Shown: piece after piece, positions 1 through 15,354 of the stretch
How positions within the stretch are numbered: position 1 is the first letter of the stretch
How the letters are laid out: every line of letters starts with the position of its first letter
The notes under the pieces: generated by a model
The model's database searches: none
The model's input: only the letters and a program-made list of their open reading frames with translations
Told to the model about the DNA's origin: nothing
NCBI GenBank assembly: GCA_025769875.1
Contig: JAGFNK010000057.1
Coordinates: 62,001 to 126,000, forward strand
Source: Russula earlei
Taxonomy: Eukaryota; Basidiomycota; Agaricomycetes; Russulales; Russulaceae
DNA length: 64,000 nucleotides
Reading direction: 5' to 3'
Translations under genes and position numbers: made by a program

Positions 1-1252
1 CGCAGGGCAGCGCGCGTACCGCACCATCTGAAAAGAGGCCCGGAGGCAGGAGAAAGGGCTTGGGGAGGTGGGAGACTCGCCAGGGCGGGGTGCACTTCCA
101 GCGGCGCGTTGTGATTCCGTGGTCTGCAAGTTCCGTATGGAGAAAATGATTTACGCGGTTGTGAGTGGAGAGTTTAACTGGAGTCCCGTAACCCGAAGCG
201 AGTCGTGTGCGTGTCACGGTTCCCGACGGCGACTTCCGCACTCACGCCTCTTCCCTGGACCCGTCATTCATGGGTGAACGCAACACGCCGAGACCGGTAT
301 TCTTTGATCCCTCTCGCCGCCCACGAATCCACTGGCTGATCGTGGTCCTCACAAGAAACAATACACCAGGCCCAATGGGGATGAAGTCCTCCAACAGGCC
401 CCGTAACCAGGATTGTCAATCCATTCTGCTCCCCTTTCCCAAAGGGATCCGTCATATCCAAATGCGTTATATTCCACCCACGGCCCCCGGCCGATGGCTT
501 GCGCCTCTCAAAATGTCATCGGGGATGTGGACATTGGTTCAAGCCGAAGATCTATAGTACCAGACACAACGACCGAACCCATGCGATGATGGTAGAAGAG
601 TGGGAAAGACCACTCGCTAAGACTAGGACGTACGTGTTATACCCTATCCTAGGCTCCGACACATTTGGATAGAGTGACTTCTCAACTGCGACAGGGGTCT
701 CTCGTGGCACACACTGCTACGAAATCGATGCCATCACAGGTGCCAATGCGAAAGCAGGAAAGCAGGTCAGAAGTGAGGCATGCCTCCAAAAGCCGACTTC
801 GGCATCGAACGCGGGGCTTTGACATTCTCTCCGCTCCGCGAAACTAACAATATCGCGGAGTTCAAGAGGTCGTCGTTCAGGCACGTGGAAGCCGTATTAT
901 CACTCCACTCCAGCAGCCAGCGGAGGCCAAACTTGAAGCCCCCAGATATTTTACGCGCGTAACTGGGCGTAGCGCAGTTTACTGAACTTTCATGTTGAGT
1001 CCTCGTGCTTATGCGTGGCCGCGGATGTCAGACTGTTGATGGGGTGTATAGAAAGTGATAATGATATGATGTCTGCCTCGTTTACCTTTTACGAACTGTA
1101 TTACTAATATATAACCGGTTAACATTACCCTTACCGAGCCAAGCGATGACAAGTTATATGTTTTCCGCAGGCAGGGCAGCTAGCTCTCTACAGGGATCAT
1201 GCCACCTCTGCATCGCCTACACCTACAAAGGACATGACGGCAGGCCCAATAG
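1..1252. other. Left-end region without recognised gene
   Basis: Only short overlapping ORFs (116 codons or fewer) are present, with no recognisable domain, no consistent exon chain and no RNA gene. It lies downstream of the dehydrogenase stop codon and may hold its 3' UTR. I see nothing else that can be supported. Confidence 0.5.
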
Positions 1253-2751
1253 CTAGGCAAACTTCCCCGGAACCACAGGTACGGAAGCCGTGAGGCCCCC
1301 ATCGATGGCGAGCAGTTGGCCATTCACATAGCTGGAGTCGTCTGGGACAAATTATCAGCACCTATGCCGGACTCGAACGGTGACCACGGACCTGAGGCTA
1401 GAAAGAGGGCGACATTCGCAACTTCTGCGCTCGAACCATCAGTGTCCGGACTTCAAACAAAGCGCATAGAGAGAAAGGCACCCTCTGCGACACCATAGCG
1501 ACCCAGTGGATTCAGCTGCCCGATCTTGTCCGCAGTGCCGCGTTTCCGAGCTTGGTCGAAGACAGAGACTGTCATGCCCGTCTCGATCAGACCTGGACAA
1601 AGGGCGTTGACTCGGACGTCGGTGCGCTGCAGATGCCAAGCAGCAGTCTGTGCGATTGAATTTACACTGAAATAGATGGATGCAATATAAGTGAGAGGTA
1701 ACGTGGACGCTCGTGCGTGTGAACGCACGCTGCCTTGCTTGCGCTGTCTGGGAGCCCTGTCAGTACACGAAAGCCCGGGCAGCTGTTACACACATATAGG
1801 AACTCACAGTCGATTGGGCCAGCACCCGAACGGATACCAGCGACTACGAGAGTCAGGGTTAGAACCCCCGGAATCTCGCGAGCGAAGAAAGGTTAAAACA
1901 GACTAGATGCAGTGAGGATAATGCTGCCGCCACCTAGGGGCTTTCCCCGGACTTCGTCCGTTTGCTTCATGGCTTCAGATGCGTGTTTGACGGCAAGGAA
2001 ACACCTAGCGCGAGTAAATCTGATCGCGCACAGTCGTACCAAGGTCAGGCACTCACGACAGAGTATTCACTCGCATCATGTTTGTGAACATCTCTCCAGA
2101 TGTCTCTTCCAATGTGCGCGAGGATGCAACGCCAGCCTGCGTAGAATGACCTTCTGGCGTGACACGGGAGGGCGGAGGATCGCGTACGCACGTTTGCGAA
2201 GAAAACGTCTAATCTGCCCTGCTCCCTAATTGCCTGGTGGCAGACGTCTGAGACGGCTTTGTCGTCAGCGGCATCGGCTTGGATGACGGTGGCCTGAGCG
2301 GACGTGAACTTTTCAGTGCATTAGGAGGAGAACGGGCGCCGTGGTCGCACAGTCACGTCTGGATACCGCCCCTCGATAGTTGACTTGAGATTAGGGAGGT
2401 TCTCCCCAGCAAAGTCAAGCAGGTAAAGATGTTGGGCGCCTACAGGATGATTGGCTGTCAATACTGCACGGATGAATAAGTTGACTGACCCTCATGGGCA
2501 AATAACAGGGCAGCAGCACGCCTGCAAGAACAGTCAGAGTGGAGAAGGCTCTCAAAACCGGAGGTGTACCCGATGCCCTTGAGGGAGCCAACACCGGTAA
2601 TGATGACAACCTTCCCCTTGAGCTTGCCAGTGCGGGCAGTCGTTGCAAGATGAGATTGGATGCTGGACAGGCGAGTCACGGTGCGGTTGTATTGTTCCTG
2701 TGGTGACGTTGATTGTTTGAGCGTCGGTTGCTTTGTCGACGCTGAGGCCAT
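1253..2751 (-). CDS. Short-chain dehydrogenase/reductase (SDR), multi-exon
   Basis: NAD(P)-dependent oxidoreductase of the classical SDR family; the substrate is unknown. The N-terminus carries a Rossmann glycine motif ([14 protein letters not shown]) followed, across a short intron, by [12 protein letters not shown] and LYLLDFA. Further exons give an IQADAAD segment, RLDVFFANV, the helix containing [13 protein letters not shown], and [10 protein letters not shown]. The catalytic YSASK is itself split by introns near 1720-1800 and continues into [28 protein letters not shown] and a C-terminal [14 protein letters not shown] are also typical of the family. The stop is the TAG complement at 1253-1255 and the start is the ATG complement at 2749-2751. 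At least seven short introns are needed. All catalytic elements appear present, so it looks functional. Family assignment is firm; substrate and pathway cannot be inferred from the neighbours. Confidence 0.86.
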
Positions 2752-2777
2752 TACAAGCTAGGAGGACGGAACGGTAC

Positions 2778-3631
2778 TCAGCTCAGTGAGTGAGCTCGAG
2801 ACCAATGATGGGGTCTTGAGAACACAATGGGAAGCGCCGGTTGTGCCGGTTCGCCCTGCCATAATACCGAACGAATGTACAGAAAATGCAGTATCCGTCG
2901 GAGGCACATTATACACGTACTCCCTAGGATGCACCAGCATTTGCACCTCAAGCCACATCGTTCGAATACAAACTCTCCCGTGCAGATGCATTCGCTAACA
3001 AAATACTTCGCAACTCTTCGTGGCGGCGGGTCGAGTCTTCTCTCAGCTCTATTCACTCGGAAAATGAGATCATAATGGCTGAAGATCTTAGTCATACCAT
3101 CTGCCATCGACAGCAGCTGTTCTCGTGTCTCTGCCACGCCCTCAGACACCTTCTTCATAGCCTCGAGGTCTTCGATTTACATCACATTGCTTAGAAATTG
3201 ACAGTCCATCACAAACGGGGATGCTCACCGGCTTTTGCACGGGCGCGTTCGTCCGCACGTCGTTCGGAATGTGCCCGCCCTTCATCGCGGAGCCGAGTCA
3301 CCGCGGCCTGAATGTCCGACAACTGTCCGAGCGTGGTTTCATGCCGTCGCGCCTGCTCCGCATGACGCTGTTCCATTTCCTCTACCTGTTTCGCCTGAGA
3401 CTCGCGCTGTTCGAGGAGCAATCCTCGCATTGCTCTCAGTTGGCTCGTTATGCCTTCATGACGTTCCCTGGCTGCTTCGTCACGGGCTTGTTTATCCGCT
3501 TCAACTTCGGCTTTCCGAAGGGTTCGTTGCATCTCCTGTTCCGCACGTGCACGCTGCAGGTCTTCCTGGAGTGACCGCAATCCCTCGTCGGATGAATCCC
3601 GGATCATATTCGCGTCTGTCTGTCCCCACAC
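2778..3631 (-). CDS. Hypothetical coiled-coil protein
   Basis: Not recognised. The first exon (start MWGQTDANMIRDSS at 3631) encodes a highly charged alpha-helical stretch rich in Glu, Arg, Gln and Ala (e.g. LQRARAEQEMQ, RRHETTLGQLSDIQ) with heptad character, so a coiled coil is likely. An intron beginning GTGAGC near 3229 can join ARAKA to DLEAMKKVSEGVAETREQLL, which keeps the same helical character; the reading frame then stays open down to about 2778. The final part (after about IFSHYDLIFRV) is less protein-like and may be intron or untranslated. It could be the C-terminal portion of a longer protein with exons upstream of 3631, although nothing convincing was found there. Its 3' end nearly touches the start of the dehydrogenase on the same strand. 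Confidence 0.45.
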
Positions 3632-4206
3632 GTAATACGACGTGCGATTTATCAGCGATTGTCAGCGTTGAGGAACAACAAGTGCATACGTTACTAGGTT
3701 GGTTAGAGACTTACTCGAAACTATGAAGAAACTGGGGGTCGCGTTCGCGTAAGGCGTTTTAGTAGATACACGCCAACGTGACATCCAGAACAAACTTTCC
3801 TCGGTCTATTGCTCAGGCTGACCACGATCTCATCTATCAGATACTGCTGTGTGTCGTCTAAATTAGCTGTATACCGTAACGTATCAGATGTACCTTTGTC
3901 AAGATGATCGATTGGGGCCAACGTGGGTCCAACGCAGGGCACGTGCGGTTTTGCATAAAATCAAGGAGAAATCCGCCCGTTCGTCACCATTCATCACGTC
4001 TCAGCGTCATGGCCAATCTCGCTCCCCCCCAAACGAATACGTCACGCTCACCTCGCACCAGGGGTGTGTCCAGCATGGTGCGCATCGCACATATCCTTAC
4101 CAGTGTTCTCGCTGATGACTTTTGACCTCGTCACATTCCCACCTGTCGTGCTTTTCCGAATGTCAAGCACTTCAAAAGCGCCACTACTGGTGTTGCTACG
4201 AAAACT
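3632..4206. other. Gap upstream of UGPase copy 1
   Basis: Contains short ORFs on both strands without recognisable content. An upstream start exon of UGPase copy 1 should lie here, because residues homologous to the copy 2 N-terminus (FKSATTGVATKT) are encoded just before 4207. That frame closes at a TGA near 4125 with no ATG, and I could not place a first exon. Confidence 0.4.
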
Positions 4207-6106
<1,900 letters not shown>

Positions 6107-6691
6107 AATGATGATGGGTTGTTCTCGCTCGCTTATACCTTTCGTTCTCTACAGTTCCCGTTAGCCTCCTCCTGGGCTTGTTTTAGACTGTGATGCCCCA
6201 GAACCATATCACCCTGTCGATATACCCTCTCATCTGTGGCATCATGCGTACACTACACAATCATACTCCCGCACGCGTAAAAGGACGCTCATATATTCTT
6301 TCGTACATTTACGATGGACGGTGTTTCGCCCTTGATTTCTTAGCAATAGATTAGCCGGAAGTTTGCAATGAGTATGCTATGGCTATGATTCAAGTGATCG
6401 CCCTTTCGTATGCAGGCTGTGGGTTCTCCAAGGATTGCCTCTAATTTTTTCTTCTGTTCTTACAATTTGACTTATACTCACTACCGACTACTCGTTACAA
6501 AACGTCGAAAAGAGACTGAGGTGAAGGTTGAAAAAATGCGGTATGCTGTCCTGACGTGAGCCCTGCCGGAGTGTGTGTTTGGCATGGCGTTTAAAGAAGG
6601 TTTCCCCCAATCCTTCTAACTTGTATTGCGACCTCTGCTCCGGCTCAGAAGTCGACCAAAATAATTTTCATTAGCGAGGCGCCACAAGCGC
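6107..6691. other. Shared 3' spacer between the UGPase copies
   Basis: A spacer of 585 bases between two convergent stop codons, holding both 3' UTRs. It contains T-rich stretches. No ORF of note and no obvious inverted continuation of the coding homology was seen, so the palindromic similarity appears confined to the genes themselves. Confidence 0.55.
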
Positions 6692-8615
<1,924 letters not shown>

Positions 8616-9621
8616 TCGATTTGTTGTCGTTGTCGGCTTTTGCGGTTCTTGAGGAGGTGGGAGGGGGGGAAGCGGTGGATGGGGACGAAGCTGATTGAGA
8701 AAAATCGGGTGATCTGAGAGGAGGATGTCGATGAGGTTGGGGGAGGAAGAGGAGCGAGGGAGAATTGGACGAGGGCGGTGATGACGTTTATATATCGAAA
8801 GATGGTCAAAATCGGCCAAGGGGGTCGTCGGTGAAAGAACGTCGAGGTGGCCGTTGATCTCAAGGTTGATATCCTCCTTGTCCTCGTTTATGCGCTCGCA
8901 CATCGATCGTCGTTTGTTCCGCATATGAGCCGCCCCATCTCCTTTCCCCCCGCTCATCCATCGCCAATCGCCTCCTCCAGCCCTGTGTGCGCCACGACTG
9001 CTCCCGAACGACGGCATGTCGCCGGATAAATGTGCATACATCAGTCTTGGCGGAAATGGGCACGGGTGGGGGGGATCGCTCGATTCGAGTTGGCCCTCCC
9101 CCCTATATGTACGTAGGAACCTATTCGAGAGAGAGCACCAAAATATCACGCGTAGATCGTCCCCATCACGGCAGGCGCTCGAAAGTGTTATCTATTCGAT
9201 TCGATGCGAAGCTACTGTCACCCACTCAGCGGCCATTTGACGGCGACAGCGACGTGATGCACCGTGACGCCGTCTGCTCGATCAGATTTCGTTTGATGAT
9301 AGCAGACCCGATTTAGACCATACGACGTGTTTGTGGCGAACGGTCGCACAACGTGCGCAGGTCCGAAAAACTTCTTTCCAGATTCAAAGTGCTCGTGGAT
9401 TTGATTGTTCCTATATTCCGTGGCGTGGCGTGAACGAACACGACGACGACGAACATGTCTTTGTTGTCCCGAAATGTTTGGACAGGGACAGGGATATCTT
9501 CATATCGGACATATCCGAAGCGGAGATAAAAATAACTGGCAAACCTTGTTTGAGGGAGGGATCATCCAAACTTTGAATCGCTTCAAGGCGACGACAACAA
9601 CCTCCTCCAACACTTCTCGCC
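8616..9621. promoter_or_regulatory. Divergent intergenic promoter region, UGPase copy 2 / RPS8
   Basis: About 1 kb between the start codons of two divergent genes, one of them a ribosomal protein gene. Contains pyrimidine-rich tracts on both strands (for example C/T-rich sequence near 8935-9100), common in fungal housekeeping promoters. ORFs of 60-110 codons here have no recognisable content. No specific transcription-factor site is claimed. Confidence 0.5.
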
Positions 9622-10673
9622 ATGGGTGAGTATCGTCGTCTCCTGGCTCCTCAGTCCTTGGACGTGACGATTTCTTCTCAACTTGTGTTCTCAATCGCTC
9701 AAATTTAGGTAATGTTTCGCCGTCTGCGGTGCACTCGGCACATCTCATTCACACATTTGTCTCCCCTCGCAGGTATCTCTCGCTCCTCACGGCATAAGCG
9801 TTCTGAAACCGGTGCCCAGCGTGCTCACTACCGTAAAAAGCGAAAGTTCGAGCTCGGCCGCCAACCGGCGAACACCAAACTCGGGGCTAAACGCATCCAC
9901 ACGGTTCGTGTCCGAGGAGGCAACCTCAAATACCGTGCGCTGCGTCTTGAATCCGGCAACTTTGCGTGGGGCTCAGAACATGTTACGCGCAAGACGCGCA
10001 TCATCAGCGTCGTGCGTATCTCCGCTTAGCATGCTGGTGACGCAAGGACAGTTTTTGATTGGCAAAAGGTTTACAATGCTTCGAATAACGAGTTGGTACG
10101 GACCAACACTCTCGTCAAGGGTGCCATCATTCAGGTCGATGCGACGCCTTTTCGAGTGTGGTATGAGGCCCACGTGCGTAGCTTTGTCTCTGAAGGGTTT
10201 TATAATCCAGGTTTCATGACTAACATTCATTTTACAGTACGCCCAACCAGTGACAAAGAAGGGAGCCAAGGCGGCAGCTGCGGAAGATAAAAAAGAAAAA
10301 GAGGGAGAAGAGAAAAAATCATCGAACCATGCACAGCGCAATCTCGCGGAACGGAGGAAGGGTACGTTCCGGTTTTTTTAACCCATTCGGTCTCCGGAGC
10401 ATACCTGACAAATTACCGGTGTGTAGACGCCAAGGTCGATACGTTGGTCGAAACACAGTTCGGAGCAGGCCGCTTGTACGCCGCGATCTCGAGCAGACCG
10501 GGTCAGGTGGGCAGGGCAGATGGGTATATCCTTGAAGGTAAAGAACTCGAGGTGGGTCTCTTTGTTTCAAATTTGGATGTGGACGTTTTGCCTCGATCGA
10601 AAGATGTTGATGGGATGCGGTGATCTAGTTCTACTTGAGGAAACTGCGGACAGGGAAACAGAAGCACGCGTAG
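9622..10673 (+). CDS. RPS8: 40S ribosomal protein S8 (eS8)
   Basis: Structural protein of the small ribosomal subunit. The first exon holds only ATGG; a 147-nt intron (9626-9772) separates it from [20 protein letters not shown]. The protein continues [94 protein letters not shown], a Lys/Glu-rich insert, then [20 protein letters not shown] and [20 protein letters not shown], ending [11 protein letters not shown] with TAG at 10671-10673. Five introns, all in good phase, and no frame breaks. An early intron directly after the start codon region is typical of fungal ribosomal protein genes. Length and all conserved blocks match the family. Confidence 0.96.
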
Positions 10674-10987
10674 TGATCACAACTTGACGCCTGGACGGTG
10701 TCGACTCGTGGGGCGGGACAGCGCTGGTGGACACGAAACAGATGGTTGCTTGCTGGATGTTGTTGCCCTTGCTACTCTTATGAAAAATGAGACTGTTTGT
10801 TCTTAGGCTCTGGGAGGGGAAATGAAAAGAGGAACGATCTCAAACTGGAGGATTTAGTTGGTAACCGGTCGGGCGCCTCGTAAAGACGAGACGTGTCGTC
10901 GGTCGGCGCGGGTCCAGTTGGGAGCGAGCGAGCGGTGTCCCTGTCTCGTCTCTTCCTCTCTCTTACCATCATCTCCCCTTCTCCTCG
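10674..10987. other. RPS8-SET9 intergenic gap
   Basis: A gap of 314 bases between two genes in the same direction. It must contain the RPS8 3' UTR and the SET9 promoter; the last 100 bases before 10988 are CT-rich. Nothing else seen. Confidence 0.5.
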
Positions 10988-13900
10988 ATGGCAACCCCCC
11001 ATCGACACAAGAAATCCTCGAGGACAAAATGGCGCTCCACTAAAGTCATGAAAGTGCACGACCTCGCGCGTGATGACGACTTTCTTTCCCACCTCCTCGT
11101 CGAGAAACTTGGCACGGGCGACATCCCCCTTCTCGTTCACAAGATGGACCCCTCTCGTCGCCTCCCAAAGACCAACCCAACTGACCTTATGGCTATCATT
11201 CGGCGCGTAAGTCCCATCCTCGCTCGTCCCAAGCCGCCTTTCCCCAACCCCACCTCCCCTCATCGCGCTGATCCACGCGTTTCTGCAGCTCGTTTCCACC
11301 AAGGGCTCTTCTGTCACCGCCATCCACGATGCTGTCGACCATCTCCTCGAGTCCGTCTTTTCGCGTCTTTCTTCCCCTATCCCTTGCTCACACACCCGTT
11401 CACGTAAATTCCAGGCTACCCTCAGTCCGTTACTTCACCAAAGGCTTCACCGAGCGAGAGATAAACTCTTTTGCGACGTGGGTCCCTCCTCTACCCATTT
11501 TACTCTCCATCTCGCCCCTCACAATCATTCCCGCTTTCTCAAATACAGCCATGCTTCCCGCTATATGGAGCTCTACCTACCCAGTGGCTCCATCGAGATT
11601 GCCCACACCCAAAGGTACTCTCATCACACGGGCAAATCCGAGCTCTGCATTCTCGCCACTCGCGCCCTCGCTCCAGGCACCGTCCTTTCTGAGCTCAAGG
11701 GTTCAATGGCCGATCTCACCGAGAGTGATGAACTCGAACTTAAACGGACCGACCGCCGCAACTCCCAGGGGGGCAGTCGTCGAGATTTCAGCGTTATTCA
11801 CTCAAAGCAGCTCAAGAAAAACCACCTCTTCCTGGGCCCGGCCCGATTCGTAAACGTGAGTGCCTTAGCTCCATGCGCCTCGCTTCCCTATCTGTGCCTC
11901 CCCAATTCGTATATATTTCATACTCACGGGGCGTTCCCCGTTCCTTGTCTTTCCTGACAGCATGATTGCGACAATAATTGCGAACTCTTCCGCGAGGGGC
12001 GCTATATCACCTTCCGCGTGGTCAAGCCAGTCGCAGTGGGCGAGGAAGTAACGGCGCACTACGGTGACGGCTACTGTACGTGATTTCTCGCTCCCCCTCT
12101 TCGCTCCCCTCAAAACGTGATCCCACCGTTTCCCATGGCTGTCAGTCGGTCGAGGAAATCGCGATTGCCTCTGCGAAACTTGCGAAAAGCGTGGTATGGG
12201 CGGATACGGTCCACCCATGCAACTCCCAGATGATGGCAGGTCCGACGAGTCCTCTGACCTCGAACTCCCCGAAAAAGATGGCCATGAGCTTGCTGTGAAC
12301 GTCAATGAGAGGCGGACACGTCGGGGTGTGTATGCAGTGCTCAAAGAGTCGGATGCAGAACCAGCCGAAGACACTGAAGCGGAACCCGATTCCACCACGC
12401 CAGGCGGCGCAATCGACCTCAAGCGCGAGGTCGAAGCGGCCGAGACGGAGCCGGATGCCTTGTCCACTGACCCAAACTCAATACCGCCTTCACGCTCATC
12501 CCTCATTCCACCCAACCCTATACGTGGCCTTGCCACTCCCGAGTCAGATTCCGCATCTGCTTCAGGCGGTGCATCGTCACGGCATCGATCACTCAAGCCC
12601 GGCGAACCGAGCGTTTCTGCATCCCCAGCGCCGTCCACGGCACGATCGGTCACACCTACTTTTGAACCCATTATCACTACACGGCGACAGAAGAAGGCAC
12701 GCGAGCTTCAGCAGCGGCAGCAACTGGTGACGCCACCGCTATCGGAAGACACTGCCTCACTTGCTGAGAGTGCGAGTGCTCCCGCGCACTCCACACCGGC
12801 GTCACGCGGTAGGGGCAAGGGTGTTGCCACCGGCGAGCCCGACCGTCTGCTCCGCGGGCGTCCCGCGTTGCGCGGAGGCTCCGTTAGGCGCTCTATCGGC
12901 ATCCACATCGACCTCGACCTCCAAACAAATGACCAAAGCTGCGGAGGAGGATGCACGAAACAAAGATAAGGGGATGGACAAGACTCCAGCTCAGGAGGCA
13001 GACAGCGGCAAAAAGGGCAAAATATCTGACCCGACCGTACCCACGTGTGTGACATGTCTCAGCGTGCTGCCGATCATTTCGCTCGACAGAACGATCGTGT
13101 ACGGCGATTTCACCACGGGGAAGGGGAAGAAGGAAAAGCACGAATGTCCGAGGTACGTGCATCGTTTTGCTCGCGTCAAGCTCCGAGTGCTGAGAGCTTG
13201 CTCGTTCTGTCAAGGTGCCTGAGGCATTATGCCATCTATGGGATACAGTGGCCACATCGTACTTCGGCCCAGGTAGTTAATATGCCCACACCGCGCGAGA
13301 GCACACCCGCGGAGCCGACCCCACGGCCGAACACGCACAAACTCCTCCACGCCGTTGGCAAGAAGCTCGCTGCGACGGCCACCTCCACCTCCGCTCCACC
13401 ACCTGTCACAAAACGAAAGCGCCAAGAAAGTCCGCCGGCCGCAGTGACGTCTAAACACAAGCGACGAAAGACACTTTCGTCTATCCCACTTCCTGCGGCT
13501 CACCCCCGTGAGCTAATCCGCAAAGGATGGAGTCGTTCTGGGCGCAAGCATCTCCCCAGTGCCAAAGTACGCGAAATCGAACCTATTCAATCCCAGAAAC
13601 GGCCGCGCGGTAGACCGCGTATCCATCCTCTCCCATCCTCTGCTCGTCCCACTTCACCTATCACATCCTCATCCTCATCCGCCCCCGCTTCCTCCCCCAC
13701 TGCCGTTGCATCCGCCCCACCTGCGTTGCCTTTCGGCGCCCCTATAGTACCCATATCATTCCCTTTGCGTACGGCAAAGAGCCGCGCGGTCGACGACCAA
13801 CCCCGCGAAATCAATGGACGGTTTGGGAAGAAGGCGGGCACCAATGGCAAGTTTCGGCGCCATCTCGGACCCTCGCCCATGCTCCGTCGGACGCGTGCTC

Positions 13901-15354
13901 AGCGAGCTGAGGGACGCGCGGCTGCACAGCGAGAAGCAGCTGCTGGTGCAAGTTTTGCGCTCGGCGCGGCGACAGCGGTGAAGCGTGAACGCGATTATGA
14001 GGAGGACGAGCATGAGCACGCCTCTGACACATACGGGTCAGAAGAAAGCGTCAAGCGCTCACGCGTTTCCAGCGGCTTTGGATTTGTGCACACACAATAC
14101 TTCTCGCCCAATCCAATGTCATTTGCACGCAAGAAGTGGGCACCGGCTCGGCCTCCGCCACCGCCGACCCATCATTTGCGCTCGCTTGGTGCCCTTCCGT
14201 ATCAGGATCCGGACGTGCGAGTAACTCACTCGCCCGCGTCGTCATCCGCATCTGCGCCACCCATGTCATCTCAGTTATCCCCGACCCCTCTGCCTTCGTT
14301 ATTGGTTGAGAGCGAAGAATTGGAGGATGAGACCGACGGTGGTGAGTCGGATGATGGCGATTTACCTGTAACTCCGGAGAATATGACGGGGCCAGAGCCT
14401 GACTCCCAGGCGGACGCGGAATTCGAGTCGGAAGACAATGAGCTGCCAACGTCAGGAGGCTCTACGAACCATCCACTGCCGACTCTATGGAAGCCTTCAC
14501 CGTTTGCGTTTGCAGCGCGGCGGTGGGCAGTGCACGAAGGAGGCGGTCGTCAGTACGAGCATGACCGGGAGCGCAGTCATTTTTTTCGTGCGTCTAAGAG
14601 AACAGAGCAAACGATCTCGACGTCTAGACGAGGGCCTGGCAGCGAGCGGTGGAACTGGAACGGCGACCGACGTCAGTGCTGGTTTCGGCGGTACGAGTTG
14701 TGCTACTGGCGTTGGTGCTCGCGGCGGTAATACGAGTGGTGGCATCGCGCGTGCAGAGTGGATGCAGGTGAACGGGACCGCTGCTGAGTTTCGCCAGTGG
14801 GACACTTATGAAGTCGAATCGGGGTCTTCGTCTGAAGAAGAGGTGTGTCGACTTTGTCCAGCTCCTAATTGACACTCGCCACACACGTTCGTTTGTTCGC
14901 GCACTCGCATTCTTCAATCCTTCCTTCCCCGGCCACCTCTCTTCCTTTTCACCCTCTTTCCCTCTGCATTTTCTTGTCTGTAATATCCTGTCTCATCATT
15001 CATCTCCTTCTTGACACTCTATGTCTGCAGGACGTCGTGGTGCTCAAGTCTCCCGATCCGACAAAATTCAAGCTCGCCAACGCGCTTTTCCCCGGAATAC
15101 CGGTCCGGCCACCTAGCAGCACGAACAACGCCGTTGCCCTTGGTCAATCCGAGTCTGCCGCCGTCGAGCCCGCCTCCACGACACCATCCCCCGTTCCGCC
15201 ACAAGCGATCCCCGTAGCTCCTTTGGTGTTTCTGAAGGGTGCCCAGTACGGTATCCCAGGGATGGCATCCAAGTTTCCCCCGCCGCACATGCATTCCCCG
15301 CCTCCTGGCCTCGTGGAAGCTGGCTGGGACTCGGAAGCCTCAGCGGAGGCGTGA
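10988..15354 (+). CDS. SET9: Histone H4-K20 methyltransferase SET9 (Suv4-20 family)
   Basis: Nuclear enzyme predicted to methylate histone H4 lysine 20. The N-terminal helical region (MKVHDLARDDDFLSHLLVEK, TNPTDLMAIIRR, SVTAIHDAVDHLLE, EREINSFATHASRYMELYLP) precedes the SET domain: YSHHTGKSELCILATRALAP, RDFSVIHSKQLKKNHLFLGP, ARFVNHDCDNNCELFREGR (the NHxCxxN signature), VAVGEEVTAHYGDGYFG, and the post-SET CLCETC. A second cysteine group (PTCVTC, then HECPRCLRHYAIYG split by an intron near 13153) is typical of Set9. A very long Ser/Pro-rich tail follows, with an AT-hook-like KRPRGRPRIHP at 13599-13626. Last exon ends EAGWDSEASAEA, stop 15352-15354. Two frame changes without room for an intron occur near 12895-12935 and 14575-14640 (beside a T7 run), so indels or a longer unseen structure must be considered. 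Family assignment is firm; tail structure less so. Confidence 0.88.

Noticed and set aside
11865..12677. 270-codon open frame on the minus strand
   Set aside because: Antisense shadow of SET9 caused by biased codon use; the plus-strand exons encode a clear SET domain and tail.
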